From an uncultured Sulfurovum sp. (lineage in GTDB: Bacteria; Campylobacterota; Campylobacteria; Campylobacterales; Sulfurovaceae): a DNA stretch of 64,000 nucleotides. Positions 54,327 through 64,000 of the stretch are shown here, one piece after another (positions within the stretch are counted from its first letter, which is position 1; the number at the start of each line of letters is the position of its first letter). The stretch spans positions 1 through 64,000 of the forward strand of contig CAJXJN010000004.1 in NCBI GenBank assembly GCA_913055205.1, given 5' to 3'. The position numbers and the translations under genes were made by a program. The notes below the pieces were generated by a model that was given only the letters and a program-made list of their open reading frames with translations, ran no database searches and was not told the origin of the DNA.

Positions 54327-55753
54327 TGCTTCTGTCACAAAAAGAAGAGAGACAACGGCGCTTTACTCTGGCTCTTAGAGCAGGTATCCCCGTACTCATT
54401 CTTATTTTTCTTGTTTTTTATACCACTATTTATAAAGGTGAAACATTTACTCTCAGTATAAAAGATGGTATGCTGCTTGCTGCTATCACCTTTATTACCA
54501 TCTATTTTATCTATTTCTTAATGAACCTGAGTGTTCAGGAAACTTTGTTGGACCAAACCACTCAAGGCTTTAACAAAAAAACATTTATCAAAAAACTACA
54601 ACACTATCAACCAAAATCCATAGCATGTCTAAATATAGCGAACCTCTCCTCACTCAATGAAAATTATAGTAGTGACCAGATAGACAATCTTCTCTATACG
54701 ATTAGCCGTAAATTACACCTTATCTTCAAAAAAAATGGTTTAGATACTGTACTTATAGGTCGATCTAGAGGTTCGGAATTTTTAATTGCCCTCAATGAGA
54801 ACTATGATAATATACAAACTATTTTAGAAACAATGATAGAAGAGAACCAAAGCATTAACCATATTGAGGTTGATTATAAATTTGCTATTATTACCAATGC
54901 AAATGGCGATTTTGAAAAAGAAATATCTCAACTTCGAAACATTATAGCAAGTCAATCCATGGAGTACGATAAAGAAAAAAATACAAATAATATCCAAGAT
55001 GCCAAAGAGCTCTCGGATATAGAAAAAGACATCATTGATTCTATTCAGAAGAAGAACTTATTCTTATCATTCAGACCTCTACTCAATACACATAGCGATG
55101 TTACAGATATCTATGAGATTTCAGTCAAACTCAAATCCGGTACCCATCAAGATATCTTACCAAGAGTCTTTTTACCTATCATCAACCGTTTAGGACTGGG
55201 TAGAGAATATGATCTTACACTTATTAAACATGTCATTGACCTCTTGCCTCTTGTTGATGATACTATTTCATTTACATTCAATCTTTCACCTTTTTCTCTT
55301 AGAGACGACTCTTTTCAGAAAAAACTTTTTGCTTATTTAAATGAAACACAAATAGATCCATCTCGTCTTATTATCCAACTTTATGAACGTAAAACACACC
55401 ATGACCTTAGTGGCTACCTCAAAACACTCAAAAACTTCAGATCACAGGGTATACGGATTTGTATCGATAATTTTGGTTCGTCTAATGCTTCCCTGGAATA
55501 TATGAAACATTTTAAATTTGACATGGTCCAATTTGATAGAGACTATGTGACAAATCTAGAAGATAAAATAACATATGCTATGCTAAAATCTTTAATTAAA
55601 ATGTCAAAAGATTTAAAAGTACAAACCGTTGCAAAGTGGGTAGATAAAAATAAACAAAAAGAAAAACTAAAAGCAATCGGGATAAATTATCTTCAAGGAT
55701 TTGGCATTGGCAAACCTATCACAGAAACACAACTTCTTAATAAATACAATTAA
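54326..55753 (+). CDS. degenerate GGDEF-EAL domain membrane protein
   Basis: A 475-residue protein with two N-terminal transmembrane helices (about residues 14-34 and 46-66), a remnant GGDEF domain in which the signature site reads GRSRGSEFLIAL, and an EAL-type domain (about 230-475). The catalytic segments are changed: the EAL site reads YEISVKLKS, DDFGTG is DNFGSS, and IKID is VQFDRD. It is probably not a phosphodiesterase and could be a c-di-GMP sensor. It is coupled to gyrB by a 1-base overlap. Confidence 0.75.
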   Translation: MLLSQKEERQRRFTLALRAGIPVLILIFLVFYTTIYKGETFTLSIKDGMLLAAITFITIYFIYFLMNLSVQETLLDQTTQGFNKKTFIKKLQHYQPKSIACLNIANLSSLNENYSSDQIDNLLYTISRKLHLIFKKNGLDTVLIGRSRGSEFLIALNENYDNIQTILETMIEENQSINHIEVDYKFAIITNANGDFEKEISQLRNIIASQSMEYDKEKNTNNIQDAKELSDIEKDIIDSIQKKNLFLSFRPLLNTHSDVTDIYEISVKLKSGTHQDILPRVFLPIINRLGLGREYDLTLIKHVIDLLPLVDDTISFTFNLSPFSLRDDSFQKKLFAYLNETQIDPSRLIIQLYERKTHHDLSGYLKTLKNFRSQGIRICIDNFGSSNASLEYMKHFKFDMVQFDRDYVTNLEDKITYAMLKSLIKMSKDLKVQTVAKWVDKNKQKEKLKAIGINYLQGFGIGKPITETQLLNKYN

Positions 55754-55762
55754 AGGATATAC

Positions 55763-56140
55763 ATGAAATACGGTGAAAAAGAGATACAGGAATTTGACAT
55801 CAACAGTGAAGAAAACTATTGGCCAAATGAACATACAAAAAATTATACGATCAATATAGAACTCCCTGAATTTATGTGTATGTGTCCTCGTTCAGGCTAC
55901 CCTGATTTTGCAACAATGAAACTCAGTTATGTACCAAAGAAAAAAGTAATAGAACTCAAAGCACTCAAGCTCTACATTAATTCATTTATGCATAGACATA
56001 TCTCTCATGAAAATGCTGCAAATGAAATTTACGATGCACTTTACAGCAAACTGGAACCAAAGTCTATGAAGCTAATTGCAGACTTTAATCCTCGTGGCAA
56101 TGTACACACTGTGATCGAAATAGACAGTACAAAAAATTAA
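55763..56140 (+). CDS. queF: 7-cyano-7-deazaguanine reductase
   Basis: QueF reduces preQ0 to preQ1 in queuosine synthesis, using NADPH. The 125-residue protein is the short, single-domain type. The nucleophile Cys is in MCPRSGYPDFATM, the substrate loop KKVIELKALKLYI, and FMHRHISHENAANEI follows. AAAGGATATAC precedes the start. It follows the degenerate EAL gene by 9 bases. Confidence 0.93.
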   Translation: MKYGEKEIQEFDINSEENYWPNEHTKNYTINIELPEFMCMCPRSGYPDFATMKLSYVPKKKVIELKALKLYINSFMHRHISHENAANEIYDALYSKLEPKSMKLIADFNPRGNVHTVIEIDSTKN

Positions 56141-56171
56141 GTCTCTCTCAAAATCATTACAATTTGACATA

Positions 56172-56193
56172 TTTTTAGATGCTTGTCTAAAAA
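56172..56193. promoter_or_regulatory. inverted repeat upstream of HTH gene
   Basis: TTTTTAGA and TCTAAAAA are separated by 6 bases (TGCTTG), about 35 bp before the HTH start, and overlap the region of a possible promoter (TTGACA at 56163). This is where a self-regulating repressor would bind. Confidence 0.4.
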
Positions 56194-56228
56194 TTGATTA
56201 TCATTGCATATTCTAAAAAAGGATATGT

Positions 56229-56486
56229 ATGATAGATTTTGATAAAATCATCCAAAGACTTAAAACAATCATTTCATTCAACAGCAAACAAAAGAAAATA
56301 TTAGATAGAGACATTGCCAACTATCTTGGACTTACACCTCAATACTTTGCAGTCATAAAGCGGCGAAAAAAAATACCTTATGAAGCCATTGCATATTTTT
56401 GCAAACAATATTCAATCAATATGAATTGGATACTTTTAGAACAGAAGCCAAAATATTTGGACGAGAAGAGAGATAGTTACAAGTGA
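56229..56486 (+). CDS. phage CI-like HTH regulator
   Basis: An 85-residue protein with a helix-turn-helix of the XRE/CI type (DRDIANYLGLTPQYFAVIKR about residues 27-46), then KKIPYEAIAYFCKQYSINMNWIL, which resembles the CI-repressor HTH family in Campylobacterota. It has no protease or oligomerisation domain. An inverted repeat lies upstream, and an IS256-type element sits 29 bp downstream. The target genes are unknown. Confidence 0.65.
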   Translation: MIDFDKIIQRLKTIISFNSKQKKILDRDIANYLGLTPQYFAVIKRRKKIPYEAIAYFCKQYSINMNWILLEQKPKYLDEKRDSYK

Positions 56487-56515
56487 GCCAAAAAGTCAAT
56501 GTACGTCTAAATTCA

Positions 56516-57816
56516 GGGAGTGTTAGAAATTTTGTGTCAATCTGATAGAATACACTATTCTAAAGGAAGGACACATGAACGAGAAGTTCGATTTAAATGA
56601 AGCCCTTGAAGCGATCAAGGCAGGTGCAAAAATAGATGGCAAAGACGGGGTACTTGCTCCGCTTATTAAACAATTGACAGAAGCTGCATTGGAGGCAGAG
56701 CTTGAGACTCACTTGAGTAATGAGCTTCGTAACCGTAAAAACGGCAGATCCTCTAAGACCATGAAAAGTTCCGTAGGAGAGTTTGAGCTGGAAGTTCCAA
56801 GAGACAGGAACGGAACCTTCGAACCCCAATTCGTTAAAAAACATCAAACCCATATATCAGACCAGATCGAGCAGAAGATCCTGGCACTGTATGCCCTTGG
56901 CAACAGTTATGCCCAGATATCTGAACATATTGAAGATTTCTATGGGGTGCATTTCTCCAAGGCTACAATCAGCGCTGTAACCGATAAAGTAATTCCTATG
57001 CTTAAGGAATGGCAACAGCGTCCTCTTGAAAGCGTCTATCCTTTTGTATGGCTCGATGCCATACACTACAAGATCAAAGAGAATGGCAAATATGTCTCCA
57101 AAGCCATCTATACCATCCTTGGAGTCAACCTCAGTGGCCAAAAAGAGATACTGGGCTTGTACCTTAGTGAAAATGAGGGGGTTAACTTCTGGCTGCAGGT
57201 TCTGACCGACCTTTCAAACAGAGGTATAGAGGATATTCTTAGTGCCTCTGTAGATGGTTTGAAAGGCTTCCCTGAAGCCATTAATGCGACTTTCCCGCAA
57301 ACAGAAGTACAGCTGTGTATTGTGCATCAGATCAGAAATTCACTCAAGTATGTAGCCTCTAAAAACCAGAAAGAGTTCATGAAAGATCTCAAGCTGGTCT
57401 ATCAGGCACTCTCCAAAGAGGCTGCTGAACTTGAACTGGACAGGCTTGAAGAGAAGTGGGGAACAAAATACCCTATCGTTATTCAGTCATGGAGAAACAA
57501 GTGGGAAAATCTCTCCTACTATTTCAAATATCCTGAAGATATCAGACGCATCATCTATACGACCAATATTATTGAGTCAGTACATCGTCAGTTCAGGAAA
57601 CTGACCAAAACAAAAGGAGCCCCAATGAAAATTCATTGCTGAAATTGCTTTATATGGGAATTCAAAATGCTCAGAAGAAATGGACGATGCCTATGAGAAA
57701 CTGGTCGCTGACTATCTCTCAGTTGGCGATCTTCTTTGAGGGTAGATTGGATAAGGCTCTGGAGTTGTGATATAATTCACTTATCTATCGGGTGACACAA
57801 AATTCTGAACGGTCTC
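56516..57816 (+). mobile_element. IS256 family insertion sequence with 8-bp target duplication
   Basis: The 1301-bp element has inverted ends (GTTAGAAATTTTGTGTCA left, TGACACAAAATTCTGAAC right, three mismatches) and one transposase gene. The target sequence TAAATTCA is repeated exactly on both sides (56508-56515 and 57817-57824), so insertion was recent. No gene was broken: it went in downstream of the HTH gene. Confidence 0.93.
56575..57770 (+). pseudogene. IS256 transposase, one frameshift
   Basis: Mutator/IS256-type DDE transposase. The first 355 codons carry Asp in WLDAIHYK, Asp in SVDGLKGFPEAI and Glu in TTNIIESVHRQFRK. The frame then stops early at 57642. Adding one C in the C4 tract at 57620-57623 restores GAPNENSLLKLLYMGIQNAQ and ending EGRLDKALEL at 57770, about 398 residues, the usual length. 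The loss may be real, or a read error in the C tract. Confidence 0.88.
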
Positions 57817-57847
57817 TAAATTCACTATTTTGCCCTATACAAAAACA

Positions 57848-58213
57848 CTATAGTTTAATGAAGAGTATATACTTTTTCTCCTCAATAGACTTACCAAACC
57901 CAACAACCTCGATATCATTATACTGTGCATTCACGTCCATTTTAAGCTCATACATCATAGCATCCATAGGAAGTATCAACAAAGGCTTTACTAGCTCTCC
58001 TATCTCTACTCTAGAGTGACTACCATCTATCTTAAAAATAAGCTGCTTACTTGACTCATCCAAATCAAATACATTAATAGGTGCTTCACCTGCATAGATC
58101 AATTTTTCTGCATCTTCAGGATTCTCCTTTAAAAGCATAGCTGTCAAAATAAAATCTTCTTGATTGCCTATTTCTTCACGTATATCCTCTATAAGATCGA
58201 TGATGACTTTCAT
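57848..58213 (-). CDS. hypothetical protein
   Basis: A 121-residue acidic, soluble protein starting MKVIIDLIEDIREEIGNQED. The second half is predicted to be beta-rich. I recognise no family. AAAGGA lies upstream of the ATG. It is a single gene between the IS element and fusA. Confidence 0.6.
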   Translation of the reverse strand: MKVIIDLIEDIREEIGNQEDFILTAMLLKENPEDAEKLIYAGEAPINVFDLDESSKQLIFKIDGSHSRVEIGELVKPLLILPMDAMMYELKMDVNAQYNDIEVVGFGKSIEEKKYILFIKL

Positions 58214-58311
58214 AATTGTTCCTTTAAATACTATTGTATGCCAATTTTATAAATTGAAATAAAATAATACTCTTGTATTTTTATAATTTGGTGTTAATTT
58301 GCTATGAATTT

Positions 58312-58384
58312 GGCTAAACGGATTTTCTGTAGAGCGGGAGCGTACAACAAGTACATGACTAAACGGAACAAAGTCCGTTTAGTC
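58312..58384. repeat. hairpin with third half-copy downstream of fusA
   Basis: GACTAAACGGA and TCCGTTTAGTC (58357-58367 and 58374-58384) form a perfect 11-bp stem 26 bases past the fusA stop. GCTAAACGGA occurs again near 58312. There is no T-run, so it may be a weak terminator or another repeat family. Confidence 0.55.
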
Positions 58385-58409
58385 GAAGGTATAGTGAAGA
58401 AACGCTAAA

Positions 58410-60500
58410 TTAGCTGTTTCTTTTTTCTATGATTTCTTTTGCTACATTCTGTGGAACTTCTTCATAGTGATCAAATTCCATTGCGTATGTCGCACGACCT
58501 TGTGTCATTGAACGTAGGTCAGTTGAATATCCGAACATTTCAGAAAGTGGAACAAATGCGTTAACGATTTTGTTTCCGGCTCTATCATCCATTCCAGAGA
58601 CTTGACCACGTCTTTTAGCAACATCACCGATAACGTCACCCATAAAGTCTTCAGGTACTTCAACTTCAACTTTCATCATAGGCTCAAGAATAACCGGATT
58701 TGCTTCTCTTGCACCTTCACGGAATCCCATAGAACCTGCAAGTTTAAATGCCATTTCAGATGAATCGACATCATGGTAAGAACCATCATAAAGTGTAACT
58801 TTTACATCTTCTACAGGGTAACCAGCCTGGATACCTCTTTGCATAGCTTCCTGAATACCTTTGTTTACCGGTTGGATAAACTCTTTTGGAACAACCCCAC
58901 CTTTAACTTCATCTACGAATTCATAACCGAAGCCTGGCTCTTGCGGTTCAATTCTTAGGTATACATGACCGAATTGTCCACGTCCACCTGATTGTTTCGC
59001 ATATTTGTACTCTTTATTAACCGCTTTTCTGATCGTTTCACGGTATGCAACTTGCGGAGCACCTACTTCTGCTTCAACTTTAAACTCTCTCTTCATTCTG
59101 TCTACAAGAATTTCAAGGTGAAGTTCACCCATTCCTGAGATGATCGTTTGACCAGACTCTTCATCTGTCGCAACACGGAAAGATGGATCTTCTGCAGCAA
59201 GTTTACCTAGTGCAAGTCCCATTTTTTCCTGGTCAGCTTTTGTTTTAGGCTCAACCGCAACAGAGATAACCGGATCCGGGAAATCCATTCTCTCAAGTAC
59301 CACTTTATCTTTATCTGAACAAAGTGTATCACCTGTTGTTGTATTTTTAAGACCTACAACCGCACCGATCTCACCAGCATAGATCTCAGAGATCTCTTCT
59401 CTTTTGATCGCATGCATTTTCATGATACGTCCGATACGCTCTTTTTTGTTCTTAGTAGAGTTAAGTACATATGAACCTGACTCTAGTGATCCTCTATATA
59501 CACGGATAAATGTCAACTGCCCTACAAACGGGTCAGTCATGATCTTAAATGCAAGTGCAGCAAATGGTCCGTTATCTGTAGATTCAACAATAACTTCTTT
59601 GTCTTCATCATCCATTTCAGTACCTTTGATTGCAGGTGCTTCAACTGGAGACGGAAGGTATGCAACAACAGCGTCAAGTAAAGTTTGAACACCTTTGTTC
59701 TTAAATGCTGTACCTGGAAGCATTGGAACTACATGCATACCGATAGTCGCTGCTTTAATTCCGGCAACGATCTCATCTTGAGTAAGCTCTTCACCTTCCA
59801 TGTATTTTTCCATAAGCTCTTCGTTACCGTCGACTTCAGAGATACCTTCAATCAACTTTTCTCTAAACTCTTCAGCTTGTTCTAAAAGTTCTGGACGAAT
59901 ATCCTGCTCGTGGTATGCAGAACCCATTTCAGCGTCTTTGTCCCAAACAACTTCTTTCATTTTAACAAGATCAATAACACCTTCAAAGTTCTCTTCAGCA
60001 CCGATAGGAAGTTGGATAACAAGTGGGTTACCTTTAAGTCTGTCACGGATCTGTCTTTCAACCTCAAGGAAATCTGCACCTGTTCTATCCATTTTATTCA
60101 CAAATACAAGTGATGGTACACCATAACGGTTTCTTTGTCTCCATACTGTCTCAGATTGCGGTTGAACCCCACCAACAGCACAGAATACAGATACAGCACC
60201 GTCAAGTACTCTCATAGATCTCTCAACTTCAATCGTAAAGTCAACGTGACCCGGAGTGTCGATGATGTTGATCTGCTTACCTAACCACTCACAAGTAGTT
60301 GCAGCAGAAGTAATGGTAATACCTCTTTCCTGCTCCTGCTCCATCCAGTCCATTGTTGCAGCACCATCATGTACTTCACCAATTTTATGTTCAACACCTG
60401 TATAGAAAAGAATTCTTTCCGTTGTTGTTGTTTTACCTGCATCAATGTGAGCAGCGATACCGATGTTTCTTACGTCTTCAAGTTTGTGCGTTCTTGCCAT
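58410..60500 (-). CDS. fusA: elongation factor G
   Basis: EF-G is the GTPase that moves tRNAs during translation. The 696-residue protein has G1 [21 protein letters not shown] (G3), NKMDRTGAD (G4), and the domain IV segment [15 protein letters not shown], with [14 protein letters not shown] near the end. It lies 11 bases after rpsG in the str cluster. Confidence 0.97.
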   Translation of the reverse strand: MARTHKLEDVRNIGIAAHIDAGKTTTTERILFYTGVEHKIGEVHDGAATMDWMEQEQERGITITSAATTCEWLGKQINIIDTPGHVDFTIEVERSMRVLDGAVSVFCAVGGVQPQSETVWRQRNRYGVPSLVFVNKMDRTGADFLEVERQIRDRLKGNPLVIQLPIGAEENFEGVIDLVKMKEVVWDKDAEMGSAYHEQDIRPELLEQAEEFREKLIEGISEVDGNEELMEKYMEGEELTQDEIVAGIKAATIGMHVVPMLPGTAFKNKGVQTLLDAVVAYLPSPVEAPAIKGTEMDDEDKEVIVESTDNGPFAALAFKIMTDPFVGQLTFIRVYRGSLESGSYVLNSTKNKKERIGRIMKMHAIKREEISEIYAGEIGAVVGLKNTTTGDTLCSDKDKVVLERMDFPDPVISVAVEPKTKADQEKMGLALGKLAAEDPSFRVATDEESGQTIISGMGELHLEILVDRMKREFKVEAEVGAPQVAYRETIRKAVNKEYKYAKQSGGRGQFGHVYLRIEPQEPGFGYEFVDEVKGGVVPKEFIQPVNKGIQEAMQRGIQAGYPVEDVKVTLYDGSYHDVDSSEMAFKLAGSMGFREGAREANPVILEPMMKVEVEVPEDFMGDVIGDVAKRRGQVSGMDDRAGNKIVNAFVPLSEMFGYSTDLRSMTQGRATYAMEFDHYEEVPQNVAKEIIEKRNS

Positions 60501-60511
60501 AACTTAATCCC

Positions 60512-60991
<480 letters not shown>

Positions 60992-61178
60992 TCAATCTTA
61001 TATTGTTGATTTACTCAAGTCTTGTCCCCTAAGGATAAATGACAACACCTGTTTCAAGCCTGTTTCTAGACTAAACTATGCTTATTTCTTCTTGATCAGC
61101 AGCAAAACTACTATTCAACTCATCTCACTAAAGCTACGCTCTCGGCGAGAATATTTAGCTATTTTTTTAAGTAATTTC

Positions 61179-61550
61179 TTACTTAGGTTTTTTAGTACCG
61201 TATTTAGATCTTGCAACTTTTCTGTTTGCAACACCTGAAGCATCGAGAGCACCACGAACAATGTGATACTTAACACCAGGTAAATCTTTAATTCTACCGC
61301 CTCTTACAAGTACGATTGAGTGCTCTTGAAGGTTGTGACCCTCACCACCGATGTATGAGATCACTTCAAAACCACTTGTCAATCTAACTTTAGCAACTTT
61401 TCTAAGTGCTGAGTTAGGTTTCTTTGGTGTTGTAGTATATACTCTGGTACATACGCCTCTTCTTTGAGGACATTTTACAAGTGCAGGTGATTTTGATTTT
61501 TTCACTTGCTTCTTACGTTCTTTACGAATCAATTGGTTAATTGTAGGCAA
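61179..61550 (-). CDS. rpsL: 30S ribosomal protein S12
   Basis: S12 lies near the decoding centre. The 123-residue protein starts [20 protein letters not shown] and has [21 protein letters not shown] with the Lys whose change gives streptomycin resistance in other bacteria. The wild-type Lys is present, so a sensitive form is expected. It is the first gene of the str operon. Confidence 0.97.
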   Translation of the reverse strand: MPTINQLIRKERKKQVKKSKSPALVKCPQRRGVCTRVYTTTPKKPNSALRKVAKVRLTSGFEVISYIGGEGHNLQEHSIVLVRGGRIKDLPGVKYHIVRGALDASGVANRKVARSKYGTKKPK

Positions 61551-61929
61551 ATCGTTTCCTTTCTGGTTAGTTTGAATTGAATCTGGCTGTTACACCATAT
61601 AAAAACACTCTAAAAATGCTTTTATATACTGTATGTACGAGAAAAATGGAGGCATATTATAGTGAAAAAAGCTTTATTTAGGCTTATGTCGAACAATAAC
61701 TGCATGCGTGTAAGAAGTTGATTTTTTATTAATTTTATGATACTAAAATTTAGTCTATAGAAATCAAGTTGTAGAAATTTTATCTCTGTTTGTGTAGGTA
61801 CCACTGATTTTACATAGAGTAGACCTGAGGTAAACATTAACGCTAAAATAGCAGAAAGCTAAAATAAGCTACACTAATTCAAGCCCGAAGAAAAAAGATT
61901 CGTTTGGGTAAAACTATAAGGAGTATAGA
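61551..61929. other. intergenic region with str operon promoter
   Basis: This 379-bp gap separates the divergent rpsL and HdeD genes. On the minus strand, CACTATAATATG (61656-61661 for TATAAT) is a good -10 box for rpsL-rpsG-fusA, giving a leader of about 100 nt. A 71-codon open frame on the minus strand (61622-61837) overlaps this promoter, lacks a ribosome binding site and is not called. Confidence 0.55.
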
Positions 61930-62475
61930 ATGTGGAACTACCCGATTGAAGAAAATTTATTATACAAGTTTGGTAAATATGCCAAAGTAGCCGGTATTAT
62001 TTTTATCCTACTTGGTATTGTAGGAATTGTTTATCCTGTATTTATGACTATGGCAACCGTCGCATTTATATCATGGTTGATGCTTTTGGCAGGAGTTTCA
62101 GCAGGCTATTTTACATGGCTTAGTAACAGAAATGATTGGTTGGGATGGCTCAAAGCTGTGATACTTGTTGGGGTTGCACTCTTTATACTTTTTTATCCGT
62201 TGAGTGGCGCAGCAACGGTTGGACTGCTATTGTCGATCTACTTCTTCATGGATGCCTTTGCAGGATTTGGTCTTGCCTCTACAATGCATCCATCCAAAGG
62301 ATGGTGGATCTGGCTCCTCAACGCATTGCTTTCATTGGGACTTGGATTCATCTTTATTGCAGGGTGGCCGTTCAGTTCTCTGTATCTGGTAGGACTCTTT
62401 GTTGGTATCAGCCTATTTTTTGACGGGATTGCCCTCTTTTTTACAGGTTCATTGTTCCAGAAAATAAATAGATAG
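61930..62475 (+). CDS. HdeD family (DUF308) membrane protein
   Basis: A 181-residue protein with six short predicted helices, matching the HdeD/DUF308 type linked to acid resistance in enterobacteria. Segments such as GWWIWLLNALLSLGLGFIFI and GISLFFDGIALFFTGS are typical. AAGGAG precedes the ATG. Its role here is unknown. Confidence 0.8.
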   Translation: MWNYPIEENLLYKFGKYAKVAGIIFILLGIVGIVYPVFMTMATVAFISWLMLLAGVSAGYFTWLSNRNDWLGWLKAVILVGVALFILFYPLSGAATVGLLLSIYFFMDAFAGFGLASTMHPSKGWWIWLLNALLSLGLGFIFIAGWPFSSLYLVGLFVGISLFFDGIALFFTGSLFQKINR

Positions 62476-62655
62476 CATGAAAAAACTTTTTATCAATCCA
62501 TCCAATAAGAGAGGTTATATAAAAAAGAAAAACTGAGCTCCCCTGAATAAAGATAAAATTATAGGAGGAGCCAGAGAATAAAAGTAGCTCTCCTTATTAT
62601 TACAGTATTTGCATTATATTCATTATGATAGTAGAATAGAAAGCAAGGATACTAC

Positions 62656-63861
62656 ATGAATGGATTTGACCTTGGGCGTTTACTTGTCTCTTTATCATCT
62701 ATTTTCTTACTTACTTTTGCAGTAGGATATTTTTTCTCAAAATTTCGTATTCCCGGTATTCTTGCTGCACTTTTTGTTGGAATGGGACTAAGCTATACGC
62801 CTTTTTCTACGATAATACACTCCCCACAGTTTGAAAATATTTTTTCCTTTTTATCCAATCTTGGTGTATTGTTTTTACTTTTTTATATCGGTTTGCAGAT
62901 TGAACTTGATGAAATGAAAAAATCCAGCTCTGATATCATATGGCTTACTGTTTTAAACACAGCTGTTCCTTTTATGTTTGGTGTAATTGTTATGCTGCTT
63001 TATGGATACGGATGGGCAATTGCTCTGGTGATCGGGATGACACGTATGCCTACTGCTGAGGCGGTCATCGTACCGATACTCGATGAATTTAAAATGATTA
63101 AAACAAAAATAGGTACTTTTATCATTGGTGCGGGTGTCCTGGATGATATCATAGAGGTGATACTCGTTGGCATTGTATCTGTATGGATAGGCACCAAAGC
63201 GGGGGAAGGTCATGGTGAACTTGCTGTGTTAATCGCAGGAATAAGTGCTTTTATGATACTTTCATGGATTTTTTATCGCTATCTTCCACGGATACTTCAC
63301 AATTATAAAGCAAGAGATCTTAGTTCATTAATGCTTTTTGCTCTTATTATTCTTTTTGGATTTGGTGGATTTGGTGAATATATCGAGATTGGTATGGTAG
63401 TAGGTGCTATTTTTGCGGGTATCATTATGCGGCCGTTTTTCGAGTGCAATGAAGAAAAAGGAGAATTACTCTCTAAAACAACACAAACACTCAGTTATGG
63501 TTTCTTTGGTGTACTGTTTTTCTTTTGGGTAGGTTTCAATGCTGATATCGAAGGCTTTTTAAAAGAGCCTCTATTGGCTATCGTGCTTTATCTTGCCGGT
63601 ACTGTTGGGAAAATTGTTGGTGTATTGTTAATGGTACCGATGAAAAAACTTACTTTTAAGGAAGCTGTGATTATTGGTGTAGGACTGGATGCGAGGTTAA
63701 CCACAGAAATCATTATCGCACAACTGCTTTTTTCTTCATCTATCATTGATGCCAAACTCTTTACCGCTTTAGTTGCTGCATCTTCATTTACGGCGATTAC
63801 AGTACCTCTTCTTTTTACACTTCTTATCCGTTTTTGGGGGAATACGGCTTATGAAAAATAA
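62656..63861 (+). CDS. cation:proton antiporter (CPA2/Kef type)
   Basis: A 401-residue membrane protein with about 12-13 helices of the Na+/H+ exchanger domain. The helices contain GILAALFVGMGLSYTPFS and GAGVLDDIIEVILVGI, with the conserved Asp pair of the ion site. It has no C-terminal TrkA-N domain, so it is the short form. It overlaps the P-type ATPase by 11 bases, pointing to a joint role in ion balance. Confidence 0.85.
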   Translation: MNGFDLGRLLVSLSSIFLLTFAVGYFFSKFRIPGILAALFVGMGLSYTPFSTIIHSPQFENIFSFLSNLGVLFLLFYIGLQIELDEMKKSSSDIIWLTVLNTAVPFMFGVIVMLLYGYGWAIALVIGMTRMPTAEAVIVPILDEFKMIKTKIGTFIIGAGVLDDIIEVILVGIVSVWIGTKAGEGHGELAVLIAGISAFMILSWIFYRYLPRILHNYKARDLSSLMLFALIILFGFGGFGEYIEIGMVVGAIFAGIIMRPFFECNEEKGELLSKTTQTLSYGFFGVLFFFWVGFNADIEGFLKEPLLAIVLYLAGTVGKIVGVLLMVPMKKLTFKEAVIIGVGLDARLTTEIIIAQLLFSSSIIDAKLFTALVAASSFTAITVPLLFTLLIRFWGNTAYEK

Positions 63862-64000
63862 TCGATCTTTAAAAAGGAAAACAGCTCCTGCAGATACACA
63901 AACTTCATGGCATACAAGAACGACTCAGGAAACCATACGTTATTTTAAAAGTGATCCCCAACAAGGCTTATCAGAACAAGAGGCTTTAGAAAAATTACAG
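63851..64000 (+). CDS. P-type cation ATPase, N-terminal part (cut by window edge)
   Basis: ATG at 63851 overlaps the antiporter stop (ATGAAAAATAA). The visible 50 residues contain SWHTRTTQETIRYFKSDPQQ and GLSEQEALEKL, the N-terminal cation-ATPase domain of P2-type (Ca2+ or Na+/K+-like) pumps. The rest is beyond the window, so the ion is unknown. Confidence 0.75.
   Translation, partial: MKNNRSLKRKTAPADTQTSWHTRTTQETIRYFKSDPQQGLSEQEALEKLQ

Noticed and set aside
61622-61837. 71-codon minus-strand frame upstream of rpsL
   Set aside because: It overlaps the likely str operon promoter and lacks a ribosome binding site.

Overview
The window looks like a chromosome segment from a Campylobacterota (former Epsilonproteobacteria) bacterium, most like the Sulfurovum/Sulfurimonas group. 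The evidence is a cbb3 oxidase operon in ccoN-O-Q-P order with a DUF4006-type small protein and FixH, a DUF507 gene next to carA, a CiaB-like 609-residue protein, an AddB-type nuclease, low GC content, and AAGGA ribosome binding sites. This is assigned from gene content only.

Layout. 0-8 kb: addB and the cbb3 oxidase operon (minus strand). 8-15.5 kb: ddl, carA-DUF507, purA, hisZ and a class V aminotransferase. 15.5-29.5 kb: ciaB-like, rdgB, a YajR-like MFS pump, tRNA-Pro and tRNA-Leu, tkt, ispA, aroK, a MATE pump, thpR, purN and nnr. 29.5-36.6 kb is the accessory core. It holds rpsU with a leader ORF, a candidate small RNA, a REP-associated tyrosine transposase (RAYT), a type III restriction-modification system with a small HTH gene, and a candidate type I toxin-antitoxin pair. 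36.6-48.2 kb: purT, a YjbQ protein, a hydroxyacid dehydrogenase, an sdhA/sdhB pair, leuC, an NFACT protein and a frameshifted 12-heme cytochrome. 48.3-64 kb: cdsA-dxr, tsaD, gyrB with a degenerate GGDEF-EAL gene, queF, a recent IS256-type insertion, the str ribosomal cluster (rpsL-rpsG-fusA), HdeD, a Kef-type antiporter and the start of a P-type ATPase.

The most distinctive signal is a set of intergenic palindromic repeats. At least three families (arbitrarily A, E and F) begin with GTAG followed by a hairpin and occur as inverted pairs. That is the REP/BIME architecture known to be mobilised by RAYT transposases, and one RAYT gene in the window is bracketed by family A copies. A 132-bp family A doublet occurs in two copies that look identical by eye, in direct orientation on either side of the type III R-M locus. 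In four genes the TAG of the GTAG foot is the stop codon. Other families (B, C, D, G) are also paired or single hairpins, and several have stems that vary in a compensated way between copies.

Several genes carry single-base homopolymer indels: the 12-heme cytochrome (three), the IS256 transposase (one) and a small ORF at 14.6 kb. From this sequence alone, real decay, phase variation and sequencing error cannot be separated.
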